Shown here: positions 48,010 to 60,900 of the stretch, piece after piece | Numbering within the stretch: position 1 is the first letter of the stretch | Layout of the letters: every line of letters begins with the position of its first letter | Assembly: GCA_014904845.1 (NCBI GenBank) | Contig: MU119202.1 | Location: forward strand, 434,001 to 498,000 | DNA length: 64,000 nucleotides | Direction of reading: 5' to 3' | Source: Acephala macrosclerotiorum | Taxonomy: Eukaryota > Ascomycota > Leotiomycetes > Helotiales > Mollisiaceae | Position numbers and translations under genes: made by a program | Notes under the pieces: generated by a model | The model's database searches: none | The model's input: only the letters and a program-made list of their open reading frames with translations | What the model was told of the DNA's origin: nothing

Positions 48010-50416
48010 TTACCCCCTGACAATATCAAGTTCATCATCATCGTCATCAAGGTCATCAACAGCAGCTTTGACTGCCTCCCCACCGAAGCTTTCCCTTCCT
48101 GCTTCTCGTATCCCTTTCTCAGTAACGAACCTCGTCTTTTTCTTGACGGGTTGTAAGTTTTCCCCATTTTTCATCTGTCCCAGCTTTTTCGTGAGATCAC
48201 TTCCCCATCCCATTGCCGAGGTACCTGACATGGTATTCGTTCGCTTCCGTTTGATGGGACTCAGTGCAACGTCTTTTGCCTTTCCACCAAGAAGGCCTAA
48301 GGATGCAGCATCTGAAGCTATGATATCTGGTGATGTAAGGCTGCTGCTTGGATCTGGGCGTGACGAAGGGTCTTTCTGCCGCATATAATCAGCTCCCAAT
48401 CCTCCTCCCATCGCACCCAACTTCTTCGCTAGATCTCTTTCCTTCTCTTGTGCAAGCAATCGTCTTGTCATTCGTTCCTCTTTTGTGGAGCCGCGATGGA
48501 AAGCATCAGGGTCAAAATCAACATCATCTAGCAAACTAGCTGTGCTTTTCTTCCCAATGTAGATCTGCGAGTGGCTCTCCTTGTCGTATCTAGTCTTTTC
48601 TTCTATTTTCTTCTTCTCGAGATATTCAAGACGACCGGTCACGTCCTTTGAATTGTACTTCCTGTTACTATATTGACCTTTACCAAATGTCATAGTGTTA
48701 ACTTCCATACGCTTCGAGTGCGTCTTTTGTAGTGTGAGACTGACGTGGAAGTCACAAAATTCGGTGTGCCGTTTGTCGACCCAGGAATCGCACGTCTTGC
48801 CATCTTTCTTGACGCTCTTGCAGAACCCTAGATCTCGAGCTGTACCAATTTCCAAGATTGTATCTTCGCCCGAGTTCAGCGTGAGACTGAACTTTCCAGT
48901 TGCGTCTTTTCCTCGAGGTGGTGGCATGAAGAGTGGGTTGAGTATCGCTATGATCGTGCCGGGTGTGAGTTTCCAAAACCGGTCGAATGCTGTGTCAAAG
49001 AGGAACAAATCTAGTTCCCATTTTAGATCCGTGAGATGCATGACCATGAACTTCCCACGTTTCTGATTCTTCGTATTTGCATTTGGTTGATGTGACTTCG
49101 GTTCGGACTTGCTGCAGATAATGCCGAAAACTACCACGTCCTCTTCGATGTCTGGGCTATTGAAATCAGGTCCTTTGACAGTCCTTAATAGATCAGGTAT
49201 AAGGAACGGCTTCTTCCCTGTCAAGGTCCGCGTGAGGGTCTGATGAGGGATAATTCGTTTCGAGAGATGCTGCGAGGAATATGGCTCAAATTGTGTCGCC
49301 TCTACCTCTGGGACCTCGCTTGGTGGGATGTTCTTTTTTGCTGGTGGTCTTCCCCTGACAGGAACATCTATAGAAGCTCGGGAGTCACTCCTTCCCGTAG
49401 CTGCGCTGGACGCTACACTGGGGTTCCTCAGTGCTGATCGTAGGTTCGGGTCTGTCTTGCTGCGAGTCAGGTCACTGGGTTTATTATAAGAGTTCAGGAC
49501 TTCATCTCTGCTGAACTCGGGCCCTTTGCGAGGAGCCTCCGGTAGAATGATCGGGTTCTCCTTGAAGCTTTGCATCTCCTCGTGGTCGATGTCGAAAGCC
49601 ATACTTCGATTCTTCTTGATTCGAATCTGCCGTTCCTGTCTCTCCGTCTCCTCCGACCGAACCGCAGCCATCCGTTCACTGAAGCTCTTTGGACTATTCC
49701 GATCCAATCCTTGAGACGAGGTAGCTCCATTAGTCCGGCTTGAAGTCTGTGATATTGGTCGTTGGAGAAATGGTCCAGCAAGTCTGTCACCAAACTCCTC
49801 TCTTTTCCTTAGACTTGGCGCCCTCTTTAGAGATATATCGCTGCCTTTTAGTCCCTTGTCAATTCCTAGCAATACCCTTCCCGGCGATCGTTGGATAGGC
49901 GGGGGCTGCGCTCTTCGAATGGGAGATACAGGTACATGTACTTCGGCTTGTGACTTCGACCTCTCTGCCCGCGCTTCTCGTACCTCAGCGATTCTCGATT
50001 GTGCTCGACTTGCGGCGACCGAATTTGACCTCGGTATTTGTCCTGTCCTGGTACTCTCACTTTCCGAATCTGAAGTCTGCTTCGCCTTCTTTTGTAACTT
50101 CTTCAGCTTCAATCGTGCCTGTATTTCCTGTAGCTGCAATTGCAGAGTTTCCTCGTCATCCTCATCTTCGTCGTCCATGTCGTCCTTCAGTAAGTCCTGC
50201 GCCCCCTTACCAAAAGATGAGGTTGAAGTCGATCGTTTTATTGGAGAAGGGGATGGAGAACCGCGCTCTGCCAGTCGTCGCAATCGAGCACGACCTCCGG
50301 GAGTACTGAGTAAGGCGTCGTGAGGGGACCTTGGCGGCCATTCTAGGTTCGTGTGATTGACTTGATTCTAGTCAGCGGAGACGCGCACCTTTACAAGACA
50401 ACTTACGCTGTGACAT
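48010..50416 (-). CDS. MCM10: Replication initiation protein Mcm10
   Basis: Two exons on the minus strand: a 10-base first exon (50416-50407) and 50342-48010, with a 64-bp intron, giving 780 aa. The junction produces MSQQWPPRSPHDALLSTPGG, a sensible N-terminus; without it the frame lacks an ATG. Residues 1-380 are largely disordered with an acidic coiled stretch (DEDEDDEETLQLQLQEIQAR). The OB-fold region follows (VVVFGIICSKSEP, KFMVMHLTDLKWELDLFLFD, FWKLTPGTIIAILNP). The zinc-finger is at about 511-536 with C, C, C and H in CKSVKKDGKTCDSW and TEFCDFH. GKGQYSNRKYNSKD follows, with an NLS-like KPIKRKR-type tail. Mcm10 activates the CMG helicase at origins and links it to polymerase alpha. It is divergent from the RNase H2B gene. 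Confidence 0.93.
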
Positions 50417-50817
50417 TGCGAATTCCTCGGGCCATCAAGTAAATACTGTATGCTGCCCTTCAAATGCGAGGCAGGATTGTTATGAATGATCCATGCTCTC
50501 TCTAGCAGGGGTCTGAAGTAATATCGTCCTGTAATAATCGTGTACGGTATGGAATTATGGCGGCCAGGGAGCTTTGCGGGTAGAGATAATGTAGAGTAGA
50601 GAAGCTCCAATGTTGTGTCGTTGCATAGAGGTCATTAATCTCGCATTAATGTTATACATGTGCTATGGAAATGGTAGTTGCGGTCGTTCACCCCTTCCAA
50701 ATTTAGCCGACGTGTTTCGAGACGCGTCGACGCGACTTGAAATTTAATGGAACATATACTCGAGTGCAACAACTTCTGGAATCACTACGAACCACAACAC
50801 AATTATCGCACGTTAAG
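50417..50817. promoter_or_regulatory. Bidirectional MCM10 / RNase H2B promoter with MCB motif
   Basis: 401 bases separate the two start codons. An exact ACGCGT (MluI cell-cycle box core, the binding site of MBF-type Mbp1/Swi6 factors) lies at 50722-50727. A near match, ACGCGA, is at 50730-50735. Both are about 90 bp upstream of the RNase H2B start. G1/S control of replication genes through MCB sites is well known in yeasts; that it operates here is inference. Confidence 0.5.
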
Positions 50818-52119
50818 ATGAAAACTCGAGGCAGACCTTCGACCAAAGCTAAGGAGGGAAAAGTAGAGACAGAAAATGTGACAGCTCCAAAAACTCAATT
50901 AGGACCCGATTCCACCAATCCGCCTCAACTATTCATCCTGCCACAGAACTTGAGCAAAGAGGCTCGCATAGTCACATTGCAGAACCCGAGATACGCCAAT
51001 AATAGTCGATATCTTATTTGTCCCGAGAATGGATTCTACGAGTTTACGAAAGTTGCTGCACCAAAGACGACTCCTCGAAGTTGGTTGCTCTCTACGCCCG
51101 AGTCGAATAAGGATGAGGCCATAGAGCCTGATGCGAAGAGAAGAAAACATTCAGGATATGTCACGAAGAATGCGAATGTTCTTGTTGCGACTGCGATCGA
51201 TCCACTGTTTATAATACTCCCTGCTCTGGCACCTGTACCTACGGCCAAAAGTTCTGAAGCTCCGAAGAAGTTGTTCGTATCTGCCGATAACTATATCGAG
51301 AAGATTGTAGATACATCTCCACATTTGGGTGGTTTCTCACAGACCAAGTCAATACGAGATCTGTTGGAGGAGAGGATGGCAGCTGTGTGCGATACGGTAG
51401 ACGCTGGGGATGAGAATATGTATCGATTGAACGAGGAAAAATTGCTAGGAGAACTGTTGCAGAAGGCAAAGAACATATGCGAGAAGGGTCTGCCGCCAAG
51501 TATAGAGGAGAAGCTCATTAGGAAAGCCCTGGATGTCCCAGTGCTCAGCGTAAAGCGGGAGGAGAGCTCGATGCACGAATTGGGGAAGGAGGAAGACTCG
51601 GCAGATACACCGGATACTCAGACGAGCGTATCGACGGTCGCGAGTACCACAGCTTCTTTCTCGGACACGTCGACAGCGGCGACATCGTTTTCGGATGGTT
51701 TGGTCGAATCCAAGCCAAAGGAGGCTCCACCTATAAATGCTCCGAAGGGAGTTGCAGACCTATTACGCCTTCGTACAGCATTCTTCTTCATCTGTGCGGC
51801 TTATGTCGCGCCGCATGCCACCGAGAGCTTGAAGAAACTGGCTTCCGCGTCCAAAACCGTAGACTTTGCTCCTTTGGATGCCCATCTTGCCCACCTGGCA
51901 AAGTTGAGGCAAGATGTTCTTGCGTCAAGGTCACTTGGGGACTTCTCTAGGAAGCGCTCACTTGCTGTCGAGGATGGAGAGACGAGGGCGGAGAAGAAGA
52001 TGAAGGAGGATGAAGAGGAGAAGAGGAAAAAGGCGAATGAGAGTAGGGGCGTGAAGGCGTTAAAGAAAGTCAATATTACTGGTATGAAGAAGATGAGCGA
52101 CTTCTTCAAGAAGAAATGA
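50818..52119 (+). CDS. RNH202: Ribonuclease H2 subunit B (Rnh202)
   Basis: A single exon of 433 aa, starting at ATG 50818 (MKTRGRPSTKAKEG). An in-frame ATG at 50737 would add 27 residues of less family-like sequence. The N-terminal triple-barrel region shows LFILPQNLSKEARIVTLQNP and YLICPENGFYEFTKV, then the wHTH segment (ATAIDPLFIILPAL, SADNYIEKIV, LNEEKLLGELLQKA). The C-terminus is strongly basic and charged and ends MKKMSDFFKKK, a PCNA-interaction (PIP) box variant typical of RNase H2B. RNase H2 removes ribonucleotides misincorporated in DNA and RNA:DNA hybrids; subunit B is structural and tethers the enzyme to PCNA. It is the last gene before the AT-rich block. Confidence 0.88.
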   Translation: MKTRGRPSTKAKEGKVETENVTAPKTQLGPDSTNPPQLFILPQNLSKEARIVTLQNPRYANNSRYLICPENGFYEFTKVAAPKTTPRSWLLSTPESNKDEAIEPDAKRRKHSGYVTKNANVLVATAIDPLFIILPALAPVPTAKSSEAPKKLFVSADNYIEKIVDTSPHLGGFSQTKSIRDLLEERMAAVCDTVDAGDENMYRLNEEKLLGELLQKAKNICEKGLPPSIEEKLIRKALDVPVLSVKREESSMHELGKEEDSADTPDTQTSVSTVASTTASFSDTSTAATSFSDGLVESKPKEAPPINAPKGVADLLRLRTAFFFICAAYVAPHATESLKKLASASKTVDFAPLDAHLAHLAKLRQDVLASRSLGDFSRKRSLAVEDGETRAEKKMKEDEEEKRKKANESRGVKALKKVNITGMKKMSDFFKKK

Positions 52120-53235
52120 GCTTGAGTTTGTTGAGTTTGTTAGGAATTTTCTGGTGTTTTGGACTCTATGGACTGCCAGAATAGCGACTCCTGGATTTGT
52201 TTTATATTTGTGGAGTCTATTTTTATGTAGACTTCAATTGACATTGAGATGGAAGGTACCATCATTCAATGATATAGTCAGCATCTGAGCTTCTTCCTAG
52301 TATTTGAAGCAGGACAAGATATTGCGGGTCCTCGAAAGTTTAGGCCATGAACAAGTAAGCGACGTGCACATTCATGTAGCAAGCAATCACACTTGGGAAA
52401 TACTTGTCGACCTAGGTAGTTCCACCACGGCCTCACCAAATCTAGCTTGCTAGGATAGGGATAAAGGAGATGATTGGCTAAAAGCCTAATCAAATTCTCT
52501 ATGAAATAAAGTTTCTTTATTAAAACAAATCCCTTTATCTTTCGTAAATAACGAGACACGCTAATCAGCAAACAAAGTAGCTTTTGACAAAAGGCTAACA
52601 AAAGTCTCAACTATAAATAACTTATGTATAATTGATAAAGTAAAGAACGCCGCGAAGGGGTCAAAGTTGAAATTTAAACTCTCGCTTAGTACCAATTCGA
52701 CGTCTAGCTATATTTCAGCTACAACGCACAAAAAAAAAACATTTCGAGTCACAATTACAAAAGGATGCAGTACCCCACCCCCGAAGAGTAAAATATTGCC
52801 ATTTTTGGAATGATTTATGATTTTTGCACTTTAAAAACATGTTTTAAAAGCGCAATATATAAATCTTGACAAAACTCACTTTTTTTCCAATCTTCAAATA
52901 TTACTCTCTTGCAATCTTTTGTTCTCTCTCCTTTGATTTCCAGCCTTCAGACTCGAGTATATGCAATTCGAAGATTCTCTCATTTGAAAACCAATCATCT
53001 CATTCTCGAGCAATTGAGAGTACATACTTCAATTACTCTCACGTTGTTTGCTCGTCTTTAGTTGTTTGCCTTGTGTTTCTTTACTTTAATGCTCATTTTT
53101 TTAGTTCTTTTAGTTTTTCTTTTAATTCTTTTCTTTATTCTTTTCTTTGCTTTTTTCTCTGCTTATCTCTCTATTTATTTGATCGTTTGTTCACTTTCGT
53201 TTTGTTTAAATAAATTAATAGTTGAATAAATTTTG
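52120..53235. other. Border zone between gene-rich and AT-rich DNA
   Basis: Base composition falls steadily here. A 115-codon plus-strand frame (52866-53213) is an artefact of a pyrimidine-rich tract (Phe/Ser/Leu repeats) and has no domain. An A tract of about nine bases is at 52731. I see no gene. Confidence 0.45.
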
Positions 53236-54031
53236 AAATGGTTATTTTGTATACAATCGCACCGCAAATTGCTAATATTCTAAGGATCGTTAATTGGAAC
53301 TATTTTCAAGTAATAAACTACAATCAATTTACTATTTTGGCAAGCCTTGAATTGCTTGATAATAGTACTCGTAGACCGTGAATAATTTGTTCGAGAAAAA
53401 GAGTTGTAGTAAATCTTCGCTTGCTTGTTGTAGTGGTGGTAGTAAATGTAAAAAGAAAGCAATAGTTTTGTTTCTATTTGCTCGCCTGCTTGTCTCCTTC
53501 TTTATCTTCATTCTCAAACGGGAATTATTTGCTAACTGGTATACAAAGAAACTCGAGTAATCGGAGATTAGAAAAGAGATTTGTATTTATCGAAAAAAGT
53601 TGATTCTTCTACAATCGCACTATGTCGCCTCTACTTGACTTGTCTCTCTTCATATTCCTATTAGTGAATCCTTGATCTCTTGACTATCTACTGTTTACTT
53701 GTATGGATGACTCGAGTTGAGTAGAAATGGAAGGGTAATTCTAAGTTGTATAGAAATGGTCGATTGTTTTATGCAATTGCGTCGCAAATTGTTCGAATTC
53801 TAAGAGCGTCAATTCGCGTGTTTACAAATCTTAAAGCACGGTCAATTTATTGTTTTGACGAATCTTGAGTTACTAAAGAGTAGTACTCGTAGACCTATAG
53901 ATCGAAATATTGCAATCACGCCGCAGATTGCTAATATTCTAAAAAGCATCAATTACTCGTTCTCAAGTTTGAAACAAAATACATACTATTCTTGCAAGTT
54001 TTGAATTACTAGAAAGTAGTACTCGTAAACC
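53236..54031 (+). repeat. Three copies of a 130-150 bp repeat
   Basis: Copies lie at about 53236-53377, 53755-53895 and 53903-54031. Each begins near a GCAATCGCNNCGCAAATTG-type block, passes an ATTCTAAG block and ends with AGTAGTACTCGTAGACC or a close variant. Copies two and three are adjacent, while about 380 bp separate one and two. Differences are scattered and mostly transitions. A partial fourth start (ACAATCGCACTATGTCGCC) is near 53611. Confidence 0.7.
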
Positions 54032-55880
54032 AAAGAAACGCTAAGAAAAAAAATAAATAGAACTCTTAAAAGAAAAAAAAAGTATTTGTAATCGATTTAT
54101 ACTTTTCGCGCTTTAAACGATTTAATACCGCATAAAATTTTAATCCACTTATTCTTTTTTCTACTTATATCGTTCTTTTTTCAAATGTTATTTTATCGCT
54201 ACTATATTTTTTTTAAAGATTAATTTCTCGTTAATATTTCATATTTTAATGTATTTTTTTTAATCGATAAAAACTTTAAACGATTATAAGAAATAATTCG
54301 TTCAATTTAATAAAAAATAACAATATAAAATTATTATAATATTATTTGCAATTTATTTCATTAAAAATAAAATTTATTAATAATATAAAAATATAAAAAC
54401 GATTATTTATTAAAATCTTTATTTGAATACTAATTATTATTTCGTTTTTCTATTTTTATTCTTTTAGTAATTTTTTATCGTTTATTAATTCGATTTCGTT
54501 ATTTAAAATTATTTCTCGAAATTGATTTTAAATCGAAAAAATCGAAAAACGTTCAAATTTCGTTTTTAATTCGAAATTTTCAATTTATTGTAATTTAATT
54601 ATTTTCGTTCGAATAATAAATAAAAAAATAAAATGTTTGAAAGCGTTTAACGAATATAAGAAATTTGAAATCGAAATAAAAATTAAAAACGTATAAATAA
54701 TCGATTTGAAATAAAAATTAAAAATCGTAATTATATTCTCGTTTGAATAAATTTTGATTTTAATTGAAATTTACGATTTTAAAAAATTGATTTAAAAAAC
54801 GCGTTATTGAAATTTAATTTTTTCTTTATAAATATCGCGTTTATAATATTCGACGTTTTATTGATAATTTAATTCGTATATAGAATATATTTTCGTTTTA
54901 ATCGTTTTATTAATAAATAAATATTATAATAATAAAAATAGAAAAATTTAATAGAGAAATAGTATTTTAATAAACGCGTAAAAACTTTTTATTAAATTTT
55001 ATTATAGTTTATTACAAATAAATTTTTCGTATTAATAGTTTTTATCGAAAATAAAATAATTATAAAAACGAATACAATGTATATTTATATTTTATTTTAG
55101 AAAAATATTATAAAAAACGAAATAGTAAAAAACTGATTTGAATTTGAAAGTCGTTAAATTATTGTATTTTTTTTTGCGAGACGCTTTTGATTATAAAAAA
55201 ACGTTTTAAAATATTAATTTCGTCGAAATTTAAATATTTAAACGCAGTAAAATAAATCGAGAGATTTCGTTCTTTGAATTGATAAATTGATTATTTTCAC
55301 GAGAAAAAAAATTATTAAAAATTTTAAAATTGAGTTTTTTCAATATAAGAAAAAAGTTTTTAGTATTTGAAAATAATAAAATAAAAATAAAAATCGAAAA
55401 AATTGAAAATAAATTTTTTTTTAAAAGTTGTATTAATTTAATTGAATTTAATTAATATTGTACGTATTATAAAATTGTTATCGATTTTATATTTTTTATT
55501 TTTTATTGTACGTATATTCTTTTTTTAATCGCTTATAATATATATATATATTAATTAATCGATAATATTTTTTTTCTCGAATTTTTTTTTTTTGATATTA
55601 AATAATTTTCTATAAAAAATCTTTTTTTCGAATTTTTTAATAATATATTTTTAAAATCGCTATTATATACTTTTGAATTTCGTTTTTTCGTTTTTATTTA
55701 AAAAAACGTTATAACGAATATACGATTTCAAAATATTTATATACTTTTTTTTCAATTTATAATTATTTATTTGTTTTTAATCAATATATTTTACGTAAAT
55801 AAAATCGAATTTTTTCAAATTTTTATTATTTTTTTTTTACGTTTAAATAAAATTGTTTTTAAATTACTTTCGAATATTAT

Positions 55881-56100
55881 TGATTTAATCATGTGATCAT
55901 TTAAACGATCGATCAAATAATTCGAGTTATAATTTTTATTGCTTTTAACAATAATTATTTTAGTATTTACTTTTTAATTTTACGTTTATTTTGTTTAATT
56001 ATATAAATAAATAAATATCCCTTCTAAAAAAAAGTAAATAGAATTGAATTATTAATATTAAATTAAAATTTTAATATTTCGTAATTTGTTTTCAAACATT
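55881..56100 (-). repeat. Inverted partial copy of the 340-bp repeat
   Basis: The reverse complement of this stretch matches the first roughly 220 bases of the repeat at 57612 (for example GAAAACAAATTACGAAATA, AATATTAATAATTCAATT, and AATTATTTGATCGATCG against AATTATTTAATCGATTA). Similarity ends near 55881, so this copy is truncated or the repeat unit ends there. Confidence 0.8.
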
Positions 56101-57611
56101 TTAATAAATACAATTTATATTCTCGAAATTCGTTTTAAAACGATCAATATAATTATTTTTATATTCAATTAATTTTCTTGCGAATATTAATTAAAATCGA
56201 GTATATTTAAAAAAAAAATATAAAATTTCAAAAAAAAAATTAAATAAAATACTTACGAAATCTACGAATTTTAATATTAGATTTATAAAATGAATTATAT
56301 TTAATATTCTCGACTTCGAAATCAATAATTTGAAAATCAATATTTTGAAACAAATTTTTTTAAATCGAAAATTATTTAAATGCACTTTTGTAAACAATTA
56401 ATAAAAACGTTAATACATTTGATTTTATTTTTAAAAACGTAAATAGTAAATTTGAAATATTATTTATAAAAACGTATTAATTAATACTAAGAAATTATTA
56501 TTATAAAACAAATAAATTTTACGAATTGAATTAAAAAGTAATTAATTTATATTGATCAAAATAAATTGTCAATTTAAACAAATCAATTGATTTATAAAAA
56601 GAAAAACTTATAATATAAAAAAATTGATAAATATAGTATTAAAACAAAATTATATTTTCTATTTTTTTCATTGATTTAAAAAACGTTTTATTTCGTATAA
56701 TTTTTTTATCGTCTCAAAATTATACGTATTTCTATTAAACAAAAAACTGTATATAATAATTCGCTATTTCTCGCTTTTAATTCGATCAATTTATCGTTTA
56801 TTTAATTATTTAACGATTTTTTAAAAAAAATTTATTAAATATATTTTTTACGAAATTGAAAAACAATTTTATAAAATAAATTAAACGTAAAATATAAAAA
56901 TAATATTTTTAAACTTAGTTTACGAAAAAAGCAATTTTAAAAAGTATATTATAATTTTATATAATTTTGTAATTAATATTATATTAAAAATTAAAATATA
57001 TTAATCGATTTATAATAAAACTAAAAAATATTAATTAATATTTCGTAAAAATAAAAACAATATACAAATTTTTTTATATTATATTCAATAATAATATTAT
57101 TCAATATTTTCAAATTACAATTCTTTTTTTTAAATTTATTTTTATTTTTTATTTATTTTATATTTAGTTCTCATTTCGTCGCATTTTATTAAAAATTCGA
57201 ATATACGAATTTATTAAAAACATATAAAATATAAATTCGTTCGTATATTTAAACGAATACTATTTTTAATATAATTTCTATTTCTATTAATAAAAATTGT
57301 TATTATATATCAATTTTGCGTTTTAATAAAAAACTAATAACGAATTATAATCATTTGAATAATGTAATATTTTTAGATTTTGTATATTATTTTTTCGTTT
57401 AAAAAGTTCAAATAATTTTCAAATAATATAATATTTTACAAATTTTTGTAATTTTATCGTTCAATTAAAAAACTTTGAAAAACGAATAAATTTTGAAATT
57501 TCTACAAAAAATTTTTATTTAAAATAAACGATATAAAAACAAATTATTTTGAATTTATTATTCGAATATTTAATAAATATTTTAATAGTATTAATACATA
57601 TTAAAATTATT

Positions 57612-57951
57612 AGAACGTTCGAAAACAAATTACGAAATACTAAAATTTTAATTTAATATTAATAATTCAATTTTGTTTACTTTTTCTCAAAAAAAGCATT
57701 TTTTTATTTACATAATTAAATAGAGTAAACGTAAGATTAAAAAGTAGACACTAAAATAATTATTATTAAGAGTAATAAAAATTATAATTAAAATTATTTA
57801 ATCGATTATTTAAACGATTATATAATTAAATCGATATTAGTAATTCTTTTTTTAAAAAAAAACGCTTTTTTCAATTTGTAAATTAAATACAAAAAAGAGT
57901 ACTACTACGATTATTAACGCGCTATTCTATTATCAAATACTAAAAAGAAAT
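57612..57951 (+). repeat. 340-bp direct repeat, heavily RIP-mutated copy
   Basis: This aligns without a single gap to 63661-64000 at a constant offset of 6049 bp. Differences are overwhelmingly G to A and C to T relative to the later copy; the end block reads TACTACGATTATTAACGCG here against TACCGCGGCTGTCAACGCG there. The two may be long terminal repeats of one element of about 6 kb, or copies from a larger duplication. Confidence 0.85.
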
Positions 57952-60900
57952 TTGATCGTAAATTAATTATTGTTACGTATTGTAATATTTGATCGATTAA
58001 ATCAAATTTGAAAAAATTCTTTTAAATTTAGTATTTATAATTTTCGAGTTAATCGAAAGTTTTATTCTTGAAAACATTGAAAATATTGAAAAATATTAAA
58101 AATATTAAAACAATAATTATATGTTTCTTTTTTTAGTATTGTTTTTTTTAACGATTGTTTTTTTCGTTATTTTCGTTTTTATCGATTAATTTTTAGATTT
58201 CGAGACGTTATATTTATCTTTGTATTTTAATATTAAAGTAATTAGTATTAACGAGCGATTTAAATACTTTATTAATATTGAATTTGATTATAGTATTAAT
58301 TGAATTACTGTTTTTAGTAATTTATTGAATCTTTAAAAGTTTTTTATATTTATACGATTGTTTAATAATTATAATATCAATTATAAAACGCTTTTTTTTA
58401 ATAGTACCAAGTTTGATTATACACTCGTAAAAAGAGAAAAAATCGATACAAATAATTACAAAAATTGAATTTAACTCGAGTTATTTTATAATAAAATTAA
58501 AAATAATAAAAATCGAGATTTTTATATCGATTTTTGTTATTATTGTATATAATTTAAAAACTAAAATAATACGAGTAATTTTTTTGTATTTCGTTAAATT
58601 TTAATAGAGTAAATTGTTTCGTAAATCGAATTGTTTATTGTTATAAGTTTTATTATTAAAAACGACGATATACTCAATCTACGAATTGAGATTTTTATTT
58701 ATAGTAAAAAAATTATTTATAAAAATGAAAAATTTTATTAAATGTAAATTCAAATAAAAAAATTAAAATTTACAATTGAGATTATTTATTTACTATTGTA
58801 ATCGTTTATTCAATACTATAATTTGCTTTTTTTCGAGATATTAATATTAAATTATTATTAATATACCGTATGCAATTTTCGATTGACAAATAAAATTAAT
58901 ATATACTTTTTGAGTATATTACTCGAAGTATATCTATTTGTAAAAGTTTAATTTCGAATCAATTAAATTTAAATATTTATTTTACTTTTTTTTACGAAAA
59001 TACAATTCTATTTTCGATTTTATTTATTGTTAATTTACATTTATTGAATAGTAGAAAAGTATTCGACGTAAAAAACTTTATAAATTTAATTAGTAATTTG
59101 ATTTTTTGTAGTTTAAAGTTTTTTAGTTTTATAAAAATTTAATTTTTTAAAATAAATATATCGTCGATTTATATATCGATTATTTCGAATAAAATATAAT
59201 TACTTTTTGTAATAAGTAAATAAAAATCGAAGATTGAGAATTCTATTGAAAATTTGTTTTTGTAGTAAGTATTATACGTTTTATACTAATATATTTTCGC
59301 TTTTAAAATTTCGTAAAGAAATTTAATTACTTTGAAAACAACGTTCAATAAAAATTTATTCGTTATTTCTTTCGAAAATCTAACGAAAATAATACGTACT
59401 AATAAAATTATTAATTGTACGTATATTTGAGTAATATTTCTCAAATAAAAACTAATTTTTTTAAATTTAAAAAATAAAATTAAAACGACAATAATTCGTT
59501 GATTAATATACTAAATAATCGAAAATTGAATCAATATTATCTTTTTATTTTTATCGTTAAATACTTGAATTACAAAACGAGATTTCTCGTATAGAATTGT
59601 CGTTTTTATACTTTTGATCTCGTCTACTAATTTTAAATCGAAAATTCGTTAATTATTAATCTTTTTCGAATTATTAAAAATCAACTCAAAAACTTTTTTC
59701 GCGATTAATTTATCAATTTCCTTTCTACGAAAAACTGTAAACAAATTACTTAAAATAATAATAATCTTTTTTGCGCAAAAATCTATAAACAATTATTTAT
59801 TTTTAATTTTTTTTTCAATTAAATAAATTTTAAAAATTTTTATATTTATACAAATTGTTATATAAATATATTCATCGAAACTAAAAACGTAAAAAAAAAT
59901 TTTTATTACAATTCGAAATAAACGTAAATTCTCTTTCGAAATATACGAAATTTTCTCGATTGAACGAAATAAATTAAATATATTTTTTTTTATTTTTGAA
60001 TTCTTTTTAAAGAAATTTAATTCTAAATTTAAATCTTTTAACAAATTTTTTTTTAATAAATAATTTTCTAATTATTTTTCGAATTACTCGAAATTTTAAT
60101 AAAATAATTTTATTGTAATACTATAAAAATTTTTTGATTTATTTAATAATTGTAATTAATATGTTTTTCTATTTACTATTAAAAGCGTATACGATTCTCT
60201 TTATTTTTTATTTTCTTTTCAAATAAATACATTTGAATCTAAAAATAAATCGATCAAATAATAATTCTATAAACTATTTTTTATTCGTAAAACGTTATTA
60301 ATTTAACGAATAACGTAATATTCTCGAATCGCGATTATTACACTTTTTATCGTTTTAATTTTAGCGACAATTAATACTACAAACGCGTTTTATTATAATA
60401 TTCGAAAATAAATATCGAAAACAAAAAATATAAAAATAATATCGTTTGATTTTATTATATTATTAATTATTTTAATCGTTATTTGAAATCGCTTTTTTTT
60501 TTATAAATCGAAAAATTCTCGAAATAATATATTATACGCACGTTTTAATAAAGCGTAGTATTTCTTTATTAAATTAATCGAATTATAGATTTCTATTAAT
60601 ATAATTTTCGAATCAATATTTATACTTTTAGTATTATCGCGAAATTCTTTAGAATTGAAATTCGTTTCGAGATTATAAATAGTAAATACTAATAGTTTAA
60701 AGTAAACGTCGATTTAATACGCTCGAAAAACGTTTTATATTTTTTTTGTCGATATATTTATAAAGAATTTCGCGACTTGAAATACTATAATTTCGTTTAT
60801 AATTTGAAATATTGATTTTTCGTCGATTTATAATACGTTTAAATAAATGAAATAATTGAAATTATAATCGTCGCGTAATATAAATTTAAAACGATTGAAA

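Noticed and set aside
52866..53213. 115-codon Phe/Ser-rich frame that looks like a membrane protein
   Set aside because: Produced by a T/C-rich tract in the border zone. Low complexity, no conserved motif, weak start context.
53236..54031. CRISPR-like array
   Set aside because: The units are long, diverged and unevenly spaced, in a eukaryotic genome; they are ordinary tandem or dispersed repeats.
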